The translations under genes and the position numbers were made by a program. 64,000 bases of DNA from Arthrobacter sp. Hiyo4 (lineage in GTDB: Bacteria; Actinomycetota; Actinomycetes; Actinomycetales; Micrococcaceae), in assembly GCA_002370555.1 (NCBI GenBank), contig AP014718.1, positions 2,852,001 to 2,916,000 of the forward strand, given 5' to 3'. Under the pieces are notes generated by a model. That model made no database searches and was not told where the DNA came from. It saw nothing but the letters and a program-made list of their open reading frames with translations. Every line of letters begins with the position of its first letter. Position 1 is the first letter of the stretch. Positions 39,357 to 49,373 of this stretch are shown here, one piece after another.

Positions 39357-40147
39357 ATGGCAATGACCGCACGTCAACGGGCCAGAGTGAGCCTGTACGT
39401 CCAGATTGGCATCTTCATTGTGGCCATGGCCGCACTGGTCCTGGCCACGGACTGGAAGACCATCGGCAACAGCGTCTTCAACTTCGGCAAGATCGGCCCG
39501 ATGTTCCCGGACATCTTCCTGGTGGGCCTGAAAAACACCCTGATCTACACGTTCCTGGGCTTCGTCGTTGGGCTGTCCGGCGGTCTGCTGCTGGCCCTGA
39601 TGAAGCTCTCCACGTTCCCGCTGTACCGCTGGATCGCCACGGGCTACATCGAGTTCTTCCGCGGCATCCCGGCACTGCTCGTGTTCATCGCCTTCGGATA
39701 CGGCGTCCCCTGGCCTTCGGAGTGTCCTGGAACGTAACCATCGTGGTGATGGTTTCGCTGGGTATGGTCGCCTCGGCATATATCGCTGAAACCCTCCGCG
39801 CCGGCCTGCAGGCTGTGCCCAAGGGACAGCTGGAAGCCGCACGGTCGCTGGGCATGCCGCAGTGGCGGGCAATGGTCTCCATCGTCATTCCGCAGGCGTT
39901 CAAGATCGTGCTGCCACCGCTGACCAACGAGGTCATCCTGCTCACCAAGGACTCCTCGCTGATCTACGTCCTGGGCCTCACGGCGTCGCAGTACGAGCTC
40001 ACCAAGTTCGGGCGCGACGGCATCTCCAGCCTGGGCGCAGGCCTGACGCCGCTCCTCGTAGCCGGCGCCTTCTACCTGGTCATCACCATCCCGCTGAGCC
40101 TCCTGGCCCGGAAGTTCGAAAGCCGCTCCGCGCGGACCAAGCGATAG
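39357..40147 (+). CDS. Amino-acid ABC transporter permease, HisM/GlnP type (one frameshift)
   Basis: About 263 residues and five or six membrane segments. The permease motif is [29 protein letters not shown]. The earlier [13 protein letters not shown] is also a strong family signature. A break near 39711 (CCCC for CCCCC) is repaired to [14 protein letters not shown]. It starts 123 bases after the binding protein. Confidence 0.88.
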
Positions 40148-40158
40148 GCAGGGAAGCC

Positions 40159-40961
40159 ATGAACGACGTCGTAAATTCCTCCGCCGGCAACACCGGCACC
40201 ATCAACGCGGCAGGAGTGTCCATCAAGGACCTGCGCAAGTCCTACGGCAGCAACGAGGTCCTCAAGGGCATCAGCCTGGACGTTGCCCCGGCGAAGTGGT
40301 CTGCCTGATCGGCCCGTCCGGCTCCGGCAAGTCCACCCTCCTGCGCTGCGTCAACCTCCTCGAGCAGCCCAACGAGGGCGCCATCCACGTGGGCGGTTTC
40401 GAAGCCACAGACCCCGACGTGGACATCGACAAAATGCGCCGCAAGGTGGGCATGGTGTTCCAGCAGTTCAACCTGTTCCCGCACCTGGACGCCAAACGGA
40501 ACTGCACCATCGCGCAGACCAAGGTCCTGAAGCGGTCCCAGGAAGAGGCCGACAAGGTGGCCCAGCACAACCTGGACCGCGTGGGTCTGGGGCACCTGTC
40601 CGACCGTTTCCCGGACCAGCTTTCCGGCGGCCAGCAGCAGCGCGTTGCGATCGCCCGGGCGCTGAGCATGAACCCCGAACTGATGCTCTTTGACGAGCCC
40701 ACCTCCGCACTGGACCCCGAGACCGTGGGCGATGTCCTCTCGGTCATGCGGAACCTCGCCAAGGAAGGCATGACCATGCTGGTGGTGACCCACGAGATGG
40801 GCTTCGCCCGCGAAGTGGCCGACCGTGTGGTGTTCATGGACGGCGGTGTGGTGGTGGAGGAAGGCGTGGCCGAGCGCGTCATCTCCGCGCCCACCCAGGC
40901 CCGCACCAAGGAGTTCCTGCGGCGGGTCCTGGACCCGACGCACATCGAGATCGAAGAGTAG
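40159..40961 (+). CDS. Amino-acid ABC transporter ATPase, GlnQ type (one frameshift)
   Basis: About 267 residues. Walker [16 protein letters not shown]-loop [13 protein letters not shown], signature [16 protein letters not shown], Walker [15 protein letters not shown] and [11 protein letters not shown] break near 40292 splits the first 48 residues (MNDVV to ISLDVAP) from the rest. The ATG at 40159 follows GGGAAG, 11 bases after the permease stop. Confidence 0.9.
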
Positions 40962-40988
40962 CCGCTTTCGACGCGGCGCCTGCCTGTC

Positions 40989-41046
40989 GACGCGCATATG
41001 CCCTGTCGCCACCGAAATACCGGTAGCGACAGGGCATTTGCGCGTC
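40989..41046. repeat. Family C palindrome between convergent ABC and menD genes
   Basis: GACGCGCATATGCCCTGTCG pairs with the complementary arm ending CGCGTC, with one mismatch and an inner ACCG/CCGGT. It sits between two convergent transcription units and probably terminates both. The outer arm GACGCGCA recurs at 13.65-13.75 kb. Confidence 0.7.
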
Positions 41047-41085
41047 ATAGGGTGTTCCGCGCGTCAGGGAGGCCCGAGCGCGATC

Positions 41086-42776
41086 CTACGCTCCGACGGC
41101 GGACACCGCGGCGGCCACGGCGGCCTTGATGCGGGCGTGCAGGGCGCGGAGGCCAACACGGTCCGTCCGGACTTCGATGATGCTGCGCCCCGTCAACGGT
41201 GCGGCGAGCGCCTCGGCAAGTCCCGCCGTCGTACTTACCGAGCAGTGCCCGACGCCGTACGCTGCGGCGAGTGCCGCGATGTCCACGGTGTGGGGGGTGC
41301 CGAAGAGCCGCTCGACGGCGTCCGGGTAGCGTCCGGATTCGCGCACAGCCCCGTGCTCCAGCAGATCAAAGATGGCCCGCCGGCGTCGTTCAGCACCACG
41401 ATCCGCAGCCCGGGTTCGGGTTCGCCGGAGCCCAGGAGCAGGCCGCCGGCGTCATGCAGGAAAGTAACGTCGCCCAGCAGCAGCGTGGTGTCCTGGCGGC
41501 CGCCGAGGGCGATTCCGGTGGCGGTGGAGATGGTGCCGTCGATCCCGGCGAGGCCACGGTTGGCGTACACCGTGGCCGCCGGCTCGGCGGCGGGGAGGCC
41601 GGCCAGGTCAACATCGCGGATGCCGTTGGAGGATCCCAGCATCAGCTGACCGCGGGCGTGACGCCACACAAGGGCGCCCACGGACGGTCCGGTGGCGGCC
41701 GGCTCGGCGGCCAGGACAACGTCGAGGGCGTGCTGTGCGGCGGCACCCGCCAGCAGCCAGGCATCGAGCCAGTCGGACGGACCGCGGCCGGCGAAATCGG
41801 CGAGGTCGGCCAGGTTCTCCAGCGGAAGTTCCGTGCGCCGGCCCGGCTGGTACCAGGCCACGGGAACCGGCTGGTACAGCGCGGACGGCACGTCGGCACG
41901 CTCAAGCAACGCAGCAACCGGGCGGGACAGCGTGGGCCGGCCGAACATCACCACCCGTTCGATCGGCTGCGCAGAGTCCGCTCCGAAGTGTTCCAGCAGC
42001 AGCCGGTACGGGCCCACGGCGTTGGGGCCGAAACGGGCGTTCGACGACGGCTCAGCCAGCAGCGGAAGGCCGTGGGCGCGGGCGAAGGCTTCGGCGACGG
42101 GCCCGGCGTCGTGCCCTGCCAGCACCACGGTGCGCCTATCCTCCAGCGAGGCAGGGGCGGGCGGCAGGTTCATGGTGAGCGGGTCGGTGCCGATCCGGAA
42201 CCGGGGATGCCCGGCCGCCGTCGGAAGCCCCTCCCCCGGGGCGGGAACCAGCGGGTCGCGGAACGCCAGGTTCAGCTGGACGGGCCCGGTGCGAGATCGG
42301 AAAACGCTCCGGTGGCCGCGGCCAGCGCCGTTTCCACCGCGCGCAGCGGGTTGCTGCCGGCCGGGACGTCGGCGGCGAAGCGCACGTGTTCGCCGAACAG
42401 GTCCAGCTGGATGGTGGTCTGGTTGGCGCCGGTCCCTTGCAGCTCTTCGGCCGGTCGGCTGACATCACCACCAGCGGAACGGCGGCGTGGTTGGCCTCCA
42501 TCACGGCGGGCATAAGATTCCCGACGGCGGTGCCTGAGGTAGTGAGGACGGCCGCCGGGGAGCCGGTGGACAGGGCCAGGCCAAGTGCCGTGAAGCCGGC
42601 GGAACGTTCGTCGATGCGGACCAGCAGGTCCACGCGGCCGGCCGCTTCGGCCTCGGCCAGGGCGTAGGCCATGGGGCGGAACGCGATCCGGGCGAGACCA
42701 CCACGTACTGGACGCCGCCGTCGATCAGGGCGTCGACGGCGATCCGCGCGGCGGCGAGGGAGTTCAGGGAAGTCAC
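41086..42776 (-). CDS. menD: SEPHCHC synthase, menaquinone pathway (several frameshifts)
   Basis: About 570 residues in total. Thiamine-diphosphate enzyme joining isochorismate and 2-oxoglutarate. Visible: [26 protein letters not shown] at the N-terminus (read in two parts), [39 protein letters not shown] and the cofactor motif [17 protein letters not shown]. Breaks fall near 42690, 42440, 42280 and 41370. The start is GTG at 42776. It shares the gap upstream with the divergent LacI gene. Confidence 0.88.
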
Positions 42777-42835
42777 CGAACCAGTTTGCCATCCTGCGGA
42801 CGCCTGCCTGTCCCGGCACTCCCGCGCGCAGGTAC

Positions 42836-42848
42836 TAAGCGCATAGAC
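42836..42848 (+). promoter_or_regulatory. Candidate LacI operator in front of the LacI gene
   Basis: TAAGCGCATAGAC, close to the two GCGCTTAGAT sites before the sugar operon at 44.1 kb, and 22 bases before the LacI start codon. Suggests autoregulation. Confidence 0.5.
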
Positions 42849-42869
42849 TCGGACCAGAAGGAGAATCAC

Positions 42870-43961
42870 ATGGCAAAGGGCCCCACTGTTTACCACGTCG
42901 CCGAGCGCGCCGGCGTCTCCATCGCAACCGTCTCGTTTACCTTCCGGCAGCCGGAGAAGGTCAAGGCGTCTACGCGCGAGCTGGTGCTCGCGGCTGCCGA
43001 CGAACTGGGCTACGTGCCCAGTGCCAGCGCCCGCGGACTCGCGCGAGGCAGGACCGGCGCCTTGGGCCTGTTCGCCTACGACTACCTGTTGGATCCGTCG
43101 GGAGGCCCCGGCGTGCAGGGTGACCTGTCGCACGACGTGGACGCACCGGGTGACCGCGAGGAGGGGAACCTCCGGCTGTTCCCCTTGTATGTGGACGAGG
43201 TGCAGCGCGGTGTCGAACTGGAGTGCTGGCGCCGGGGACAGGCGCTGCTGGTTGGCGGCGGCAATCCCGCAAACAACGAAGCGGTGCTGTCTGACATTGC
43301 CGGCAGGGTTGACGGGCTGGCCGTGTTCCCGCGCTCGGTTCCTGTCGAGGCCCTGGCCCGTATAGCCCGCCGCATTCCCGTAGTGGAGGTCTCGGAGAGC
43401 CTGCGTAACCGGGGTATGGATCACGTGAGCGTGGACAACGCTTCCGGAGTGCGCGCGCTCACCGAGCACCTGATCAATGTGCATGGACTGACCGGGTTGA
43501 TGTTCATCGGCGGCATGCCGTCATCCGACAACGACGAACGGCTCGATGCATTCCGGGGCGCCCTCGCCGATTCGGGGATGATAATGCGGCACGAGCCCCG
43601 GTATCCCGCGGGCGGCGAGTTCGCCGTCGCGGAAACTGTCCGGACCATCTGCCAGCAGGGCTCCCTGCCCCAGGCGTTTGTCTGCGCCACCGACCAGGAT
43701 GCGCTGGTCGTTATGGATGTGCTGGCTGCGTGCGGCGTTAAAGTGCCCAAACACGTTGCCGTGACCGGCTTCGACGGCATCGCCGCGGGGCGGGTCATCC
43801 GGCCCTCCCTGACCACAGTGCGGCAGCCGATGGAACGGATGGGCCGCACCATGGTGGAACTGCTCCTGGACAGGCTCGACCACCCGGACAAGCCTCCGGT
43901 GGATCTGAAACTTCCCGTGCGCGTGGTGCTGCGCGAAAGCTGCGGCTGCCGGCCGGTCTAG
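42870..43961 (+). CDS. LacI-family regulator of the 44-51 kb sugar cassette
   Basis: 363 residues, intact. Helix-turn-helix VYHVAERAGVSIATVSFTFR and hinge region AAADELGYVPSASARGLARG. The ligand domain has an unusual insert of about 25 residues (from PSGGPGVQGDLS to EEGNLRL) before PLYVDEVQRGVE. AGAAGGAG lies 6-8 bases upstream of the ATG. It precedes a sugar ABC importer, GH3 and glucanase-like genes on the same strand, so it is their probable repressor. Confidence 0.9.
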   Translation: MAKGPTVYHVAERAGVSIATVSFTFRQPEKVKASTRELVLAAADELGYVPSASARGLARGRTGALGLFAYDYLLDPSGGPGVQGDLSHDVDAPGDREEGNLRLFPLYVDEVQRGVELECWRRGQALLVGGGNPANNEAVLSDIAGRVDGLAVFPRSVPVEALARIARRIPVVEVSESLRNRGMDHVSVDNASGVRALTEHLINVHGLTGLMFIGGMPSSDNDERLDAFRGALADSGMIMRHEPRYPAGGEFAVAETVRTICQQGSLPQAFVCATDQDALVVMDVLAACGVKVPKHVAVTGFDGIAAGRVIRPSLTTVRQPMERMGRTMVELLLDRLDHPDKPPVDLKLPVRVVLRESCGCRPV

Positions 43962-43994
43962 ACCTGCGAGCCAGCACCGCCACAAGCACACGCG

Positions 43995-44034
43995 GGGCCT
44001 TAAGTGTCAGCTCTGGCGAAGGGCCTTAAGTGTC
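43995..44034 (+). repeat. Direct repeat downstream of the LacI gene
   Basis: GGGCCTTAAGTGTC occurs at 43995-44008 and again at 44021-44034. It lies 33 bases beyond the LacI stop and before the sugar operon promoter. It does not form a stem with itself. Confidence 0.55.
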
Positions 44035-44093
44035 CGTTCGCGCCCGGTCGTTCAAAAAACTTAGCGCCAGCTGTTGCCAAGATCACATTCAAT

Positions 44094-44135
44094 GCGCTTA
44101 GATTGACCTATCCCAATAAATCAAAGCGCTTAGAT
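44094..44135 (+). promoter_or_regulatory. Twin LacI operator sites before the sugar ABC operon
   Basis: GCGCTTAGAT occurs at 44094-44103 and 44126-44135, 32 bases apart (about three helical turns on one face). AAGCGCTT is palindromic in the second. A TTGACC at 44103 could be a -35 element. Placement about 85 bases before the binding-protein start fits repression by the adjacent LacI protein. Confidence 0.55.
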
Positions 44136-44219
44136 ATTTCTTCGCGGGATGGCTCCACCCCTCCTGCTCCGTCCGCGCCGTGCCACCTGCCGGCCCGCGG
44201 AACCACGAAAGGAACAATG

Positions 44220-45493
44220 ATGATCCATCCGAATGCCAAGAAGGCAGCAGCCGTCGGCATTGCAGCCGCACTGCTCCTGACCGCCTGCGGCAGGGACTCC
44301 GCCGGCCCGCCGCATCGTCTCCGGCCGAAGCCATTGCCTCCGGGCCGGCGTCGGGCACCATCACGCTGTGGGCCCAGGGCAGCGAAGGCGAGGCACTGCC
44401 CGCCCTGCTGAAGGAATTCGAGGCCGAGAATCCCGGCGTCAAGGTTAACGTCACGGCCATCCCCTGGGACGCCGCCCTGAGCAAGTACCAGACCGCCATC
44501 GCAGGCGGCACCACACCGGACGTCGCCCAGATGGGCACCACCTGGATGGGTGACTTCGCCGACTCCTTCGACGCCACACCCAAGGAGATCGACGCCAGCG
44601 ACTTCTTCCCCGGCTCGGTGAAGTCAACCGAAGTCGAAGGGACCACCTACGGTGTGCCTTGGTATGTCGACACCCGCGTGGTCTATTACCGCAGCGACCT
44701 CGCGGAAAAGGCCGGCATCACCAAAGCGCCCGAAACCTGGGATGACTTCAAGGCCCTTGCCACGGCACTCAAGGAGAAGGCCGGGGCAAAATACGGAGTC
44801 CAACTGCCCGCCGGCGTCGCCGGCTCCTACCTGGACACCCTCCCCTTCCAGTGGTCCAACGGCGCCAAGCTGATGAACGACGACGGCACCAAGTGGACCC
44901 TCGACACCCCGGAAGCGGCAGAAGCGCTGAAGTACTACGCCAGCTTCTTCGCAGACGGGCTCGCCTCCAAGGCCGTGTCCACCGGAACCACTGCCGAAGC
45001 ATCCTTCGTGGACGGTTCCGCCCCCATGATGATGAGCGGCCCGTGGCACGTCGGCCTGCTCAACAAGGCTGGCGGCCCAGGCTTTGAGGACAAGTACAAG
45101 GTTGCCCTGATGCCCAAGGAGAAGACCTCAACGTCCTTCGTGGGCGGGTCGAACATGGTTGTCTTCAAGAAGTCCAAGAACCGCGACGCATCCTGGAAGC
45201 TCCTCCAGTGGCTGTCCAAGCCCGAGGTTCAGCTCAAGTGGTACAAGGCCACCGGTGACCTGCCCTCGCAGCAGAGCGCCTGGAAGGATCCGTCGCTTGC
45301 CGACGACAGCAAGCTCTCCGTCTTTGGAGACCAGCTCAAGTCCACCAACAACCCGCCGGCCGTTTCCACCTGGACCCAGGTCGCGGCAGCTGCGGACACC
45401 GAAATCGAACAGATCGTCAAGGCAGGCAAAGATCCCGCCGAAGCCCTGAAGTCGCTGCAGCAGGCCGCAGATTCGATCGGCACCGGGAAGTAA
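44220..45493 (+). CDS. Sugar ABC transporter substrate-binding lipoprotein (one frameshift)
   Basis: About 425 residues. Signal peptide with lipobox LLLTACGRD. The family-1 solute-binding domain has TITLWAQGSEGEALPALLKEFE, VTAIPWDAALSKYQTAIAGG and PDVAQMGTTWMGDF. A break near 44307 (CCC for CCCC) separates the signal peptide. I use the second of two tandem ATGs (44217, 44220) for better spacing from AAAGGA. Oligosaccharide binding is likely; glucan-type sugars are suggested by the neighbouring hydrolases. Confidence 0.88.
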
Positions 45494-45495
45494 CA

Positions 45496-46456
45496 GTGGC
45501 TGCAACCACCGACGCGATGCCTGCCGGCACCTCACGGGGTGCCGGCAGGCCTCCGGCCAGCGCAAAGGCCAGGCCCGGGGGCTCGCGCCGGCGCCGCAAC
45601 GCCATCACCGCGTGGCTGTTCGCTGCGCCGTTCGTCCTGATCTTCGGTGTATTCATGCTGGGCCCGCTCGTGTCCTCGTTCCTGATGTCCTTCACGGATT
45701 TCACCAGCCGCGACATCGACAACCCGCTGGCTGTTGGATTCGTAGGGCTTGACCAGTACGCGGCACTGTTCCGGAATCCACAGTTCCTGCACTCGATCCT
45801 GAACACTGCCTACTTCGTGCTGGCCGGTATCCCCTCACCACCGTCCTGGCCCTGGCCCTCGCGGTCGCCCTGAACAACGGCATCACCCGCTTCCGCACGG
45901 CCTTCCGCGTGGGCTTCTACACCCCGTGGTCACCAGCATTGTGGCCGTGGCCGTGGTGTGGCGCTTCATTCTCCAGCCGGACGGCCTGCTGAACCTCATC
46001 CTCAGCTGGGTGGGCATCGCGGGCCCGGACTGGCTCAACAGCACCACCTGGTCCATGCCTGCCCTGATCATGCTGGCCGTGTGGCGCAACCTGGGCACCC
46101 TGATGATCATTTTCCTGGCCGGACTCCAGACCGTCCCCGCGGACATCCTGGAGGCCGCCGAAGTGGACGGCGCCAGTCCCTGGCAGCGGTTCATGAAGAT
46201 CACGCTGCCCATGCTCCGCCCCACCCTGCTCCTGGGAACGGTCCTGCTCTCGGTGGGCTTCCTCCAGTTCTTCGAGGAGCCGTTCGTGATGACCAAGGGC
46301 GGCCCGCTGGATTCCACCCTGTCGGTCAGCTACTTCACGTTCAACCAGTTCGGGTTCGGCAAATACGGGCTCGCCTCGGCCGCCAGCTACGTGCTTTTTG
46401 TGGCCATCGCGCTGTTGAGCCTCATTCAATTCCGTGCCCTGCGATCCAAGGACTGA
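45496..46456 (+). CDS. Sugar ABC transporter permease, MalF/UgpA type (two frameshifts)
   Basis: About 321 residues and six membrane segments. The EAA loop is AAEVDGASPWQRFMKITLPML. Also AWLFAAPFVLIFGVFMLGPL. Breaks near 45830 and 45922 (each CCCC for CCCCC) are repaired to GIPLTTVLALALAVALNNG and FYTPVVTSIVAVAVVWRF. It begins at GTG 45496, three bases after the binding protein stop. Confidence 0.88.
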
Positions 46457-46460
46457 GGAC

Positions 46461-47398
46461 ATGACCATCCCGGAAACCGCACCAACCATCCCACGCGGAC
46501 ACGCGGAACGCACGACGGCGGGAGGCACCCAGGTGCCAGCGTCGCCGCCCGCCCCGGCCCGCCGCCGTCGTACTGGCCGCCGGCTGTCCGCCCGCCGGGC
46601 CCTGATCTACACCATCCTGATCGTCGCCGTCGCCGCGACGCTGCTGCCGTTTGTCTGGATGCTTCTCGGCGCATTCAAGACCGAGGCGAGCTGCTCCGCC
46701 GGCCCATCACCTGGTGGCCGGAACAGCCCACCCTGGATAACTTTGTGGTCTGGTTTACCGAACTGCACATTGGCACGTTTTTTCTGAACAGCGTTGTGGT
46801 GGCGGTGTTCACGGTGCTCGGCAACCTGCTGTTCTGCTCGATGGTGGGCTATGCGCTGGCGAAGATGGACTTCCCTGGCAAACGCTTCCTGTTCCTGCTG
46901 GTCATGGTCATGCTGATGGTCCCCGGCGTGGTGACGTTTGTTCCGCTGTTCGTCCTGATCAGCAAACTGGGAATGGTCAGCACCTACCCTGCGCTGATCC
47001 TGCCGTTCCTCGCGGCGCCCATGGGCGTGTTCCTGATGCGGCAGTTCATCGCGGGGATCCCGGATTCGCTCATCGAAGCCGCCCGGATCGACGGGGCCGG
47101 CGAACTGCGCACCTTCCTGCGGATTGTGATGCCGCTGTGCGGGCCGCCGCTGGCCACGCTCGGTATCCTGACCTTCCTCGGTTCCTGGAACAACTTCCTG
47201 TGGCCGCTGGTGGTGGCGCAGAGCGAAGAAATGTACACGCTTCCGGTGGCATTGTCCCTATATTCCACGGGCCAGAATGCCACGGAATATGGCCTGCTCC
47301 TTGCCGGTTCCGTGCTGGTGATCGCGCCGATCCTCCTGCTCTTCATTGTCCTCCAGCGGTACATCATCCAGGGCGTGGCGGCCACCGGCATCAAGTAG
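46461..47398 (+). CDS. Sugar ABC transporter permease, MalG/UgpE type (one frameshift)
   Basis: About 313 residues and six membrane segments. The EAA loop is AARIDGAGELRTFLRIVMPL. A break near 46690 (GG for GGG) is repaired to FKTEGELLRRPITWWPEQPT. It follows the first permease by 4 bases. No ATPase is encoded in the cassette; actinobacterial sugar importers of this type usually share a MsiK ATPase encoded elsewhere. Confidence 0.88.
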
Positions 47399-47438
47399 CC
47401 ACGGCCCCTCCCCTGCCCAACCTCCCCAAGAGAGCCCC

Positions 47439-49373
47439 ATGACAGCACAAACCCAGAATCACGCACGCCCCGGGACATCCGTCGCCGACGGAATAGCCTT
47501 CCGGGACCTCAACGGAAACGGGATCATGGATCCCTTCGAGAACCCGGACCTCAGCCCGCAGGAGCGTGCTGCAGACCTGGTGACCCGCCTCAGCCTCGAG
47601 GAAAAGGCAGGGCTGATGTTCCACACGGTCATCGAGACCGGCCCGGACGGCACCCTGCTTGAGACCCCGGGCAACATCAGCAAATCGCCCACCAGCACGG
47701 TGATCCTGGGCAAGTTCATGAACCACTTCAATGTCCATGCGCTCGGCAGTGCCCGCGAAGCCGCCCGCTGGAGCAACGCCCTGCAGGAGCTTGCCGCGCA
47801 GGCCCCGCACGGGATTCCCGTGACCATCTCCACGGACCCGCGCCACGCGTTCATCGAAAACTCCGGCGTATCGTTCACGGCCGCCCATTTCTCGCAGTGG
47901 CCCGAGCCGATCGGCCTCGCGGCGGTGGGCAGCGCGGACCTGATCCGCCGCTTCGCCGAGATCGCGCGGCAGGAGTACACCGCCGTCGGGATCCGCGCGG
48001 CGCTGCACCCCACCGTTGACCTGGCCACAGAACCGCGCTGGTGCCGGCAGGCGGGAACCTTCGGGCAGGACTCGGAGCTCAGCTCGAAGTACGTGGTGGA
48101 GTATCTTCAGGGCTTCCAGGGCGACGAGCTGGGTCCGGACAGCGTTGCCTGCACCACCAAGCACTTCCCCGGCGGCGGTCCGCAGCGCGACGGCGAGGAC
48201 GCCCACTTCCCGTACGGGCGCGAACAGGTCTACCCCGGCGGCCGGTTCGACGAGCACCTGGCCCGTTCCGGGCCGCGATCGCCGAGAAGACCAGCGCCAT
48301 CATGCCCTATTACGGCATGCCGGTGGGCGTCGAGCTCGACGGCGAACCGGTCGAGGAGGTTGGCTTCGGCTACAACAAACAGATCATCACCAACCTGCTC
48401 CGGGACAAGCTCGGCTATGACGGCGTGGTGCTCAGCGACTGGGAACTGGTCAACGACAACATCGTGGGCAGCCAGGTGCTGCCGGCCCGGGCGTGGGGTG
48501 TTGAACAGCTCACCGCGCCGAACGCATGCTGAAGATCCTCAACGCGGGCGTGGACCAGTTCGGCGGCGAGGAATGCACCGACCTGCTCATCGGGCTGGTC
48601 CGGGACGGCCTGGTCAGCGAGTCGAGGTTGGATGAATCCGCCCGCCGGCTGCTCCTGGTCAAGTTCCAGCTGGGCCTGTTCGACGACCCGTTCGTGGATG
48701 AGGACGCCGCGGCCGCCATCGTGGGGAACGCCGAATTCCGGCGCGAAGGACACCGCGCCCAGTCCCGTTCCGTCACGGTCCTCACCAACGGAACGTCCGA
48801 CGTCGGGCCCAGCCTTCCGCTGTCCGGCTCACCGGCCGTTTATCTCGAGGGCGTGGACTCACTGAGCCTCAATGGATTCGGCACTGTAGTGCAGGACCCT
48901 TCAGCCGCCGATGTTGCGATTATCCGGCTGCACTCGCCCTGGGACCACCGGGACGATCTGTTCCTGGAACAGCATTTCCATGCGGGGAGCCTGGATTTCC
49001 CGCCCGGGCTGGTCTCCCGGCTCCGCACCCTGGCCGAAAAGGTTCCGCTGGTCATTGACGTGCGGCTGGACCGCCCGGCGATCCTCACACCCCTGACCGG
49101 CTTTGCCTCGGCCGTGGTCGGCACGTTCGGCGTTTCGGACACGGCGCTCCTGGACGCCCTTTTCGGACGCATCGTTCCCGAAGGGCGCCTGCCGTTCGAA
49201 GTCCCGCGGTCCATGGATGCCGTCCGGACATCCCGGCCAGATGTCCCCGGCGATACCGCCGATCCCTTTTCCCGTTCGGGCACGGCCTGCGCCTGCCGGA
49301 GCCGGCAACGGCCGCGTCTGCCACCTCTGCAACGGCCACCTCCAGTACGGACACGTTAGGACAGACCCCATGA
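47439..49373 (+). CDS. Glycoside hydrolase family 3 (beta-glucosidase-like; three frameshifts)
   Basis: About 645 residues. N-terminal RLSLEEKAGLMFHT, substrate-binding lysine-histidine in TTKHFPGGGPQRDGED, and the nucleophile aspartate in GVVLSDWELVNDN. The C-terminal domain has GRIVPEGRLPFEVPRSM. Breaks near 48271, 48524 and 49268; the last restores FPFGHGLRLPEPA. The stop overlaps the next start (ATGA at 49370). No signal peptide is visible, so it is probably cytoplasmic and acts on imported oligosaccharides. Glucoside versus xyloside cannot be decided. Confidence 0.87.
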
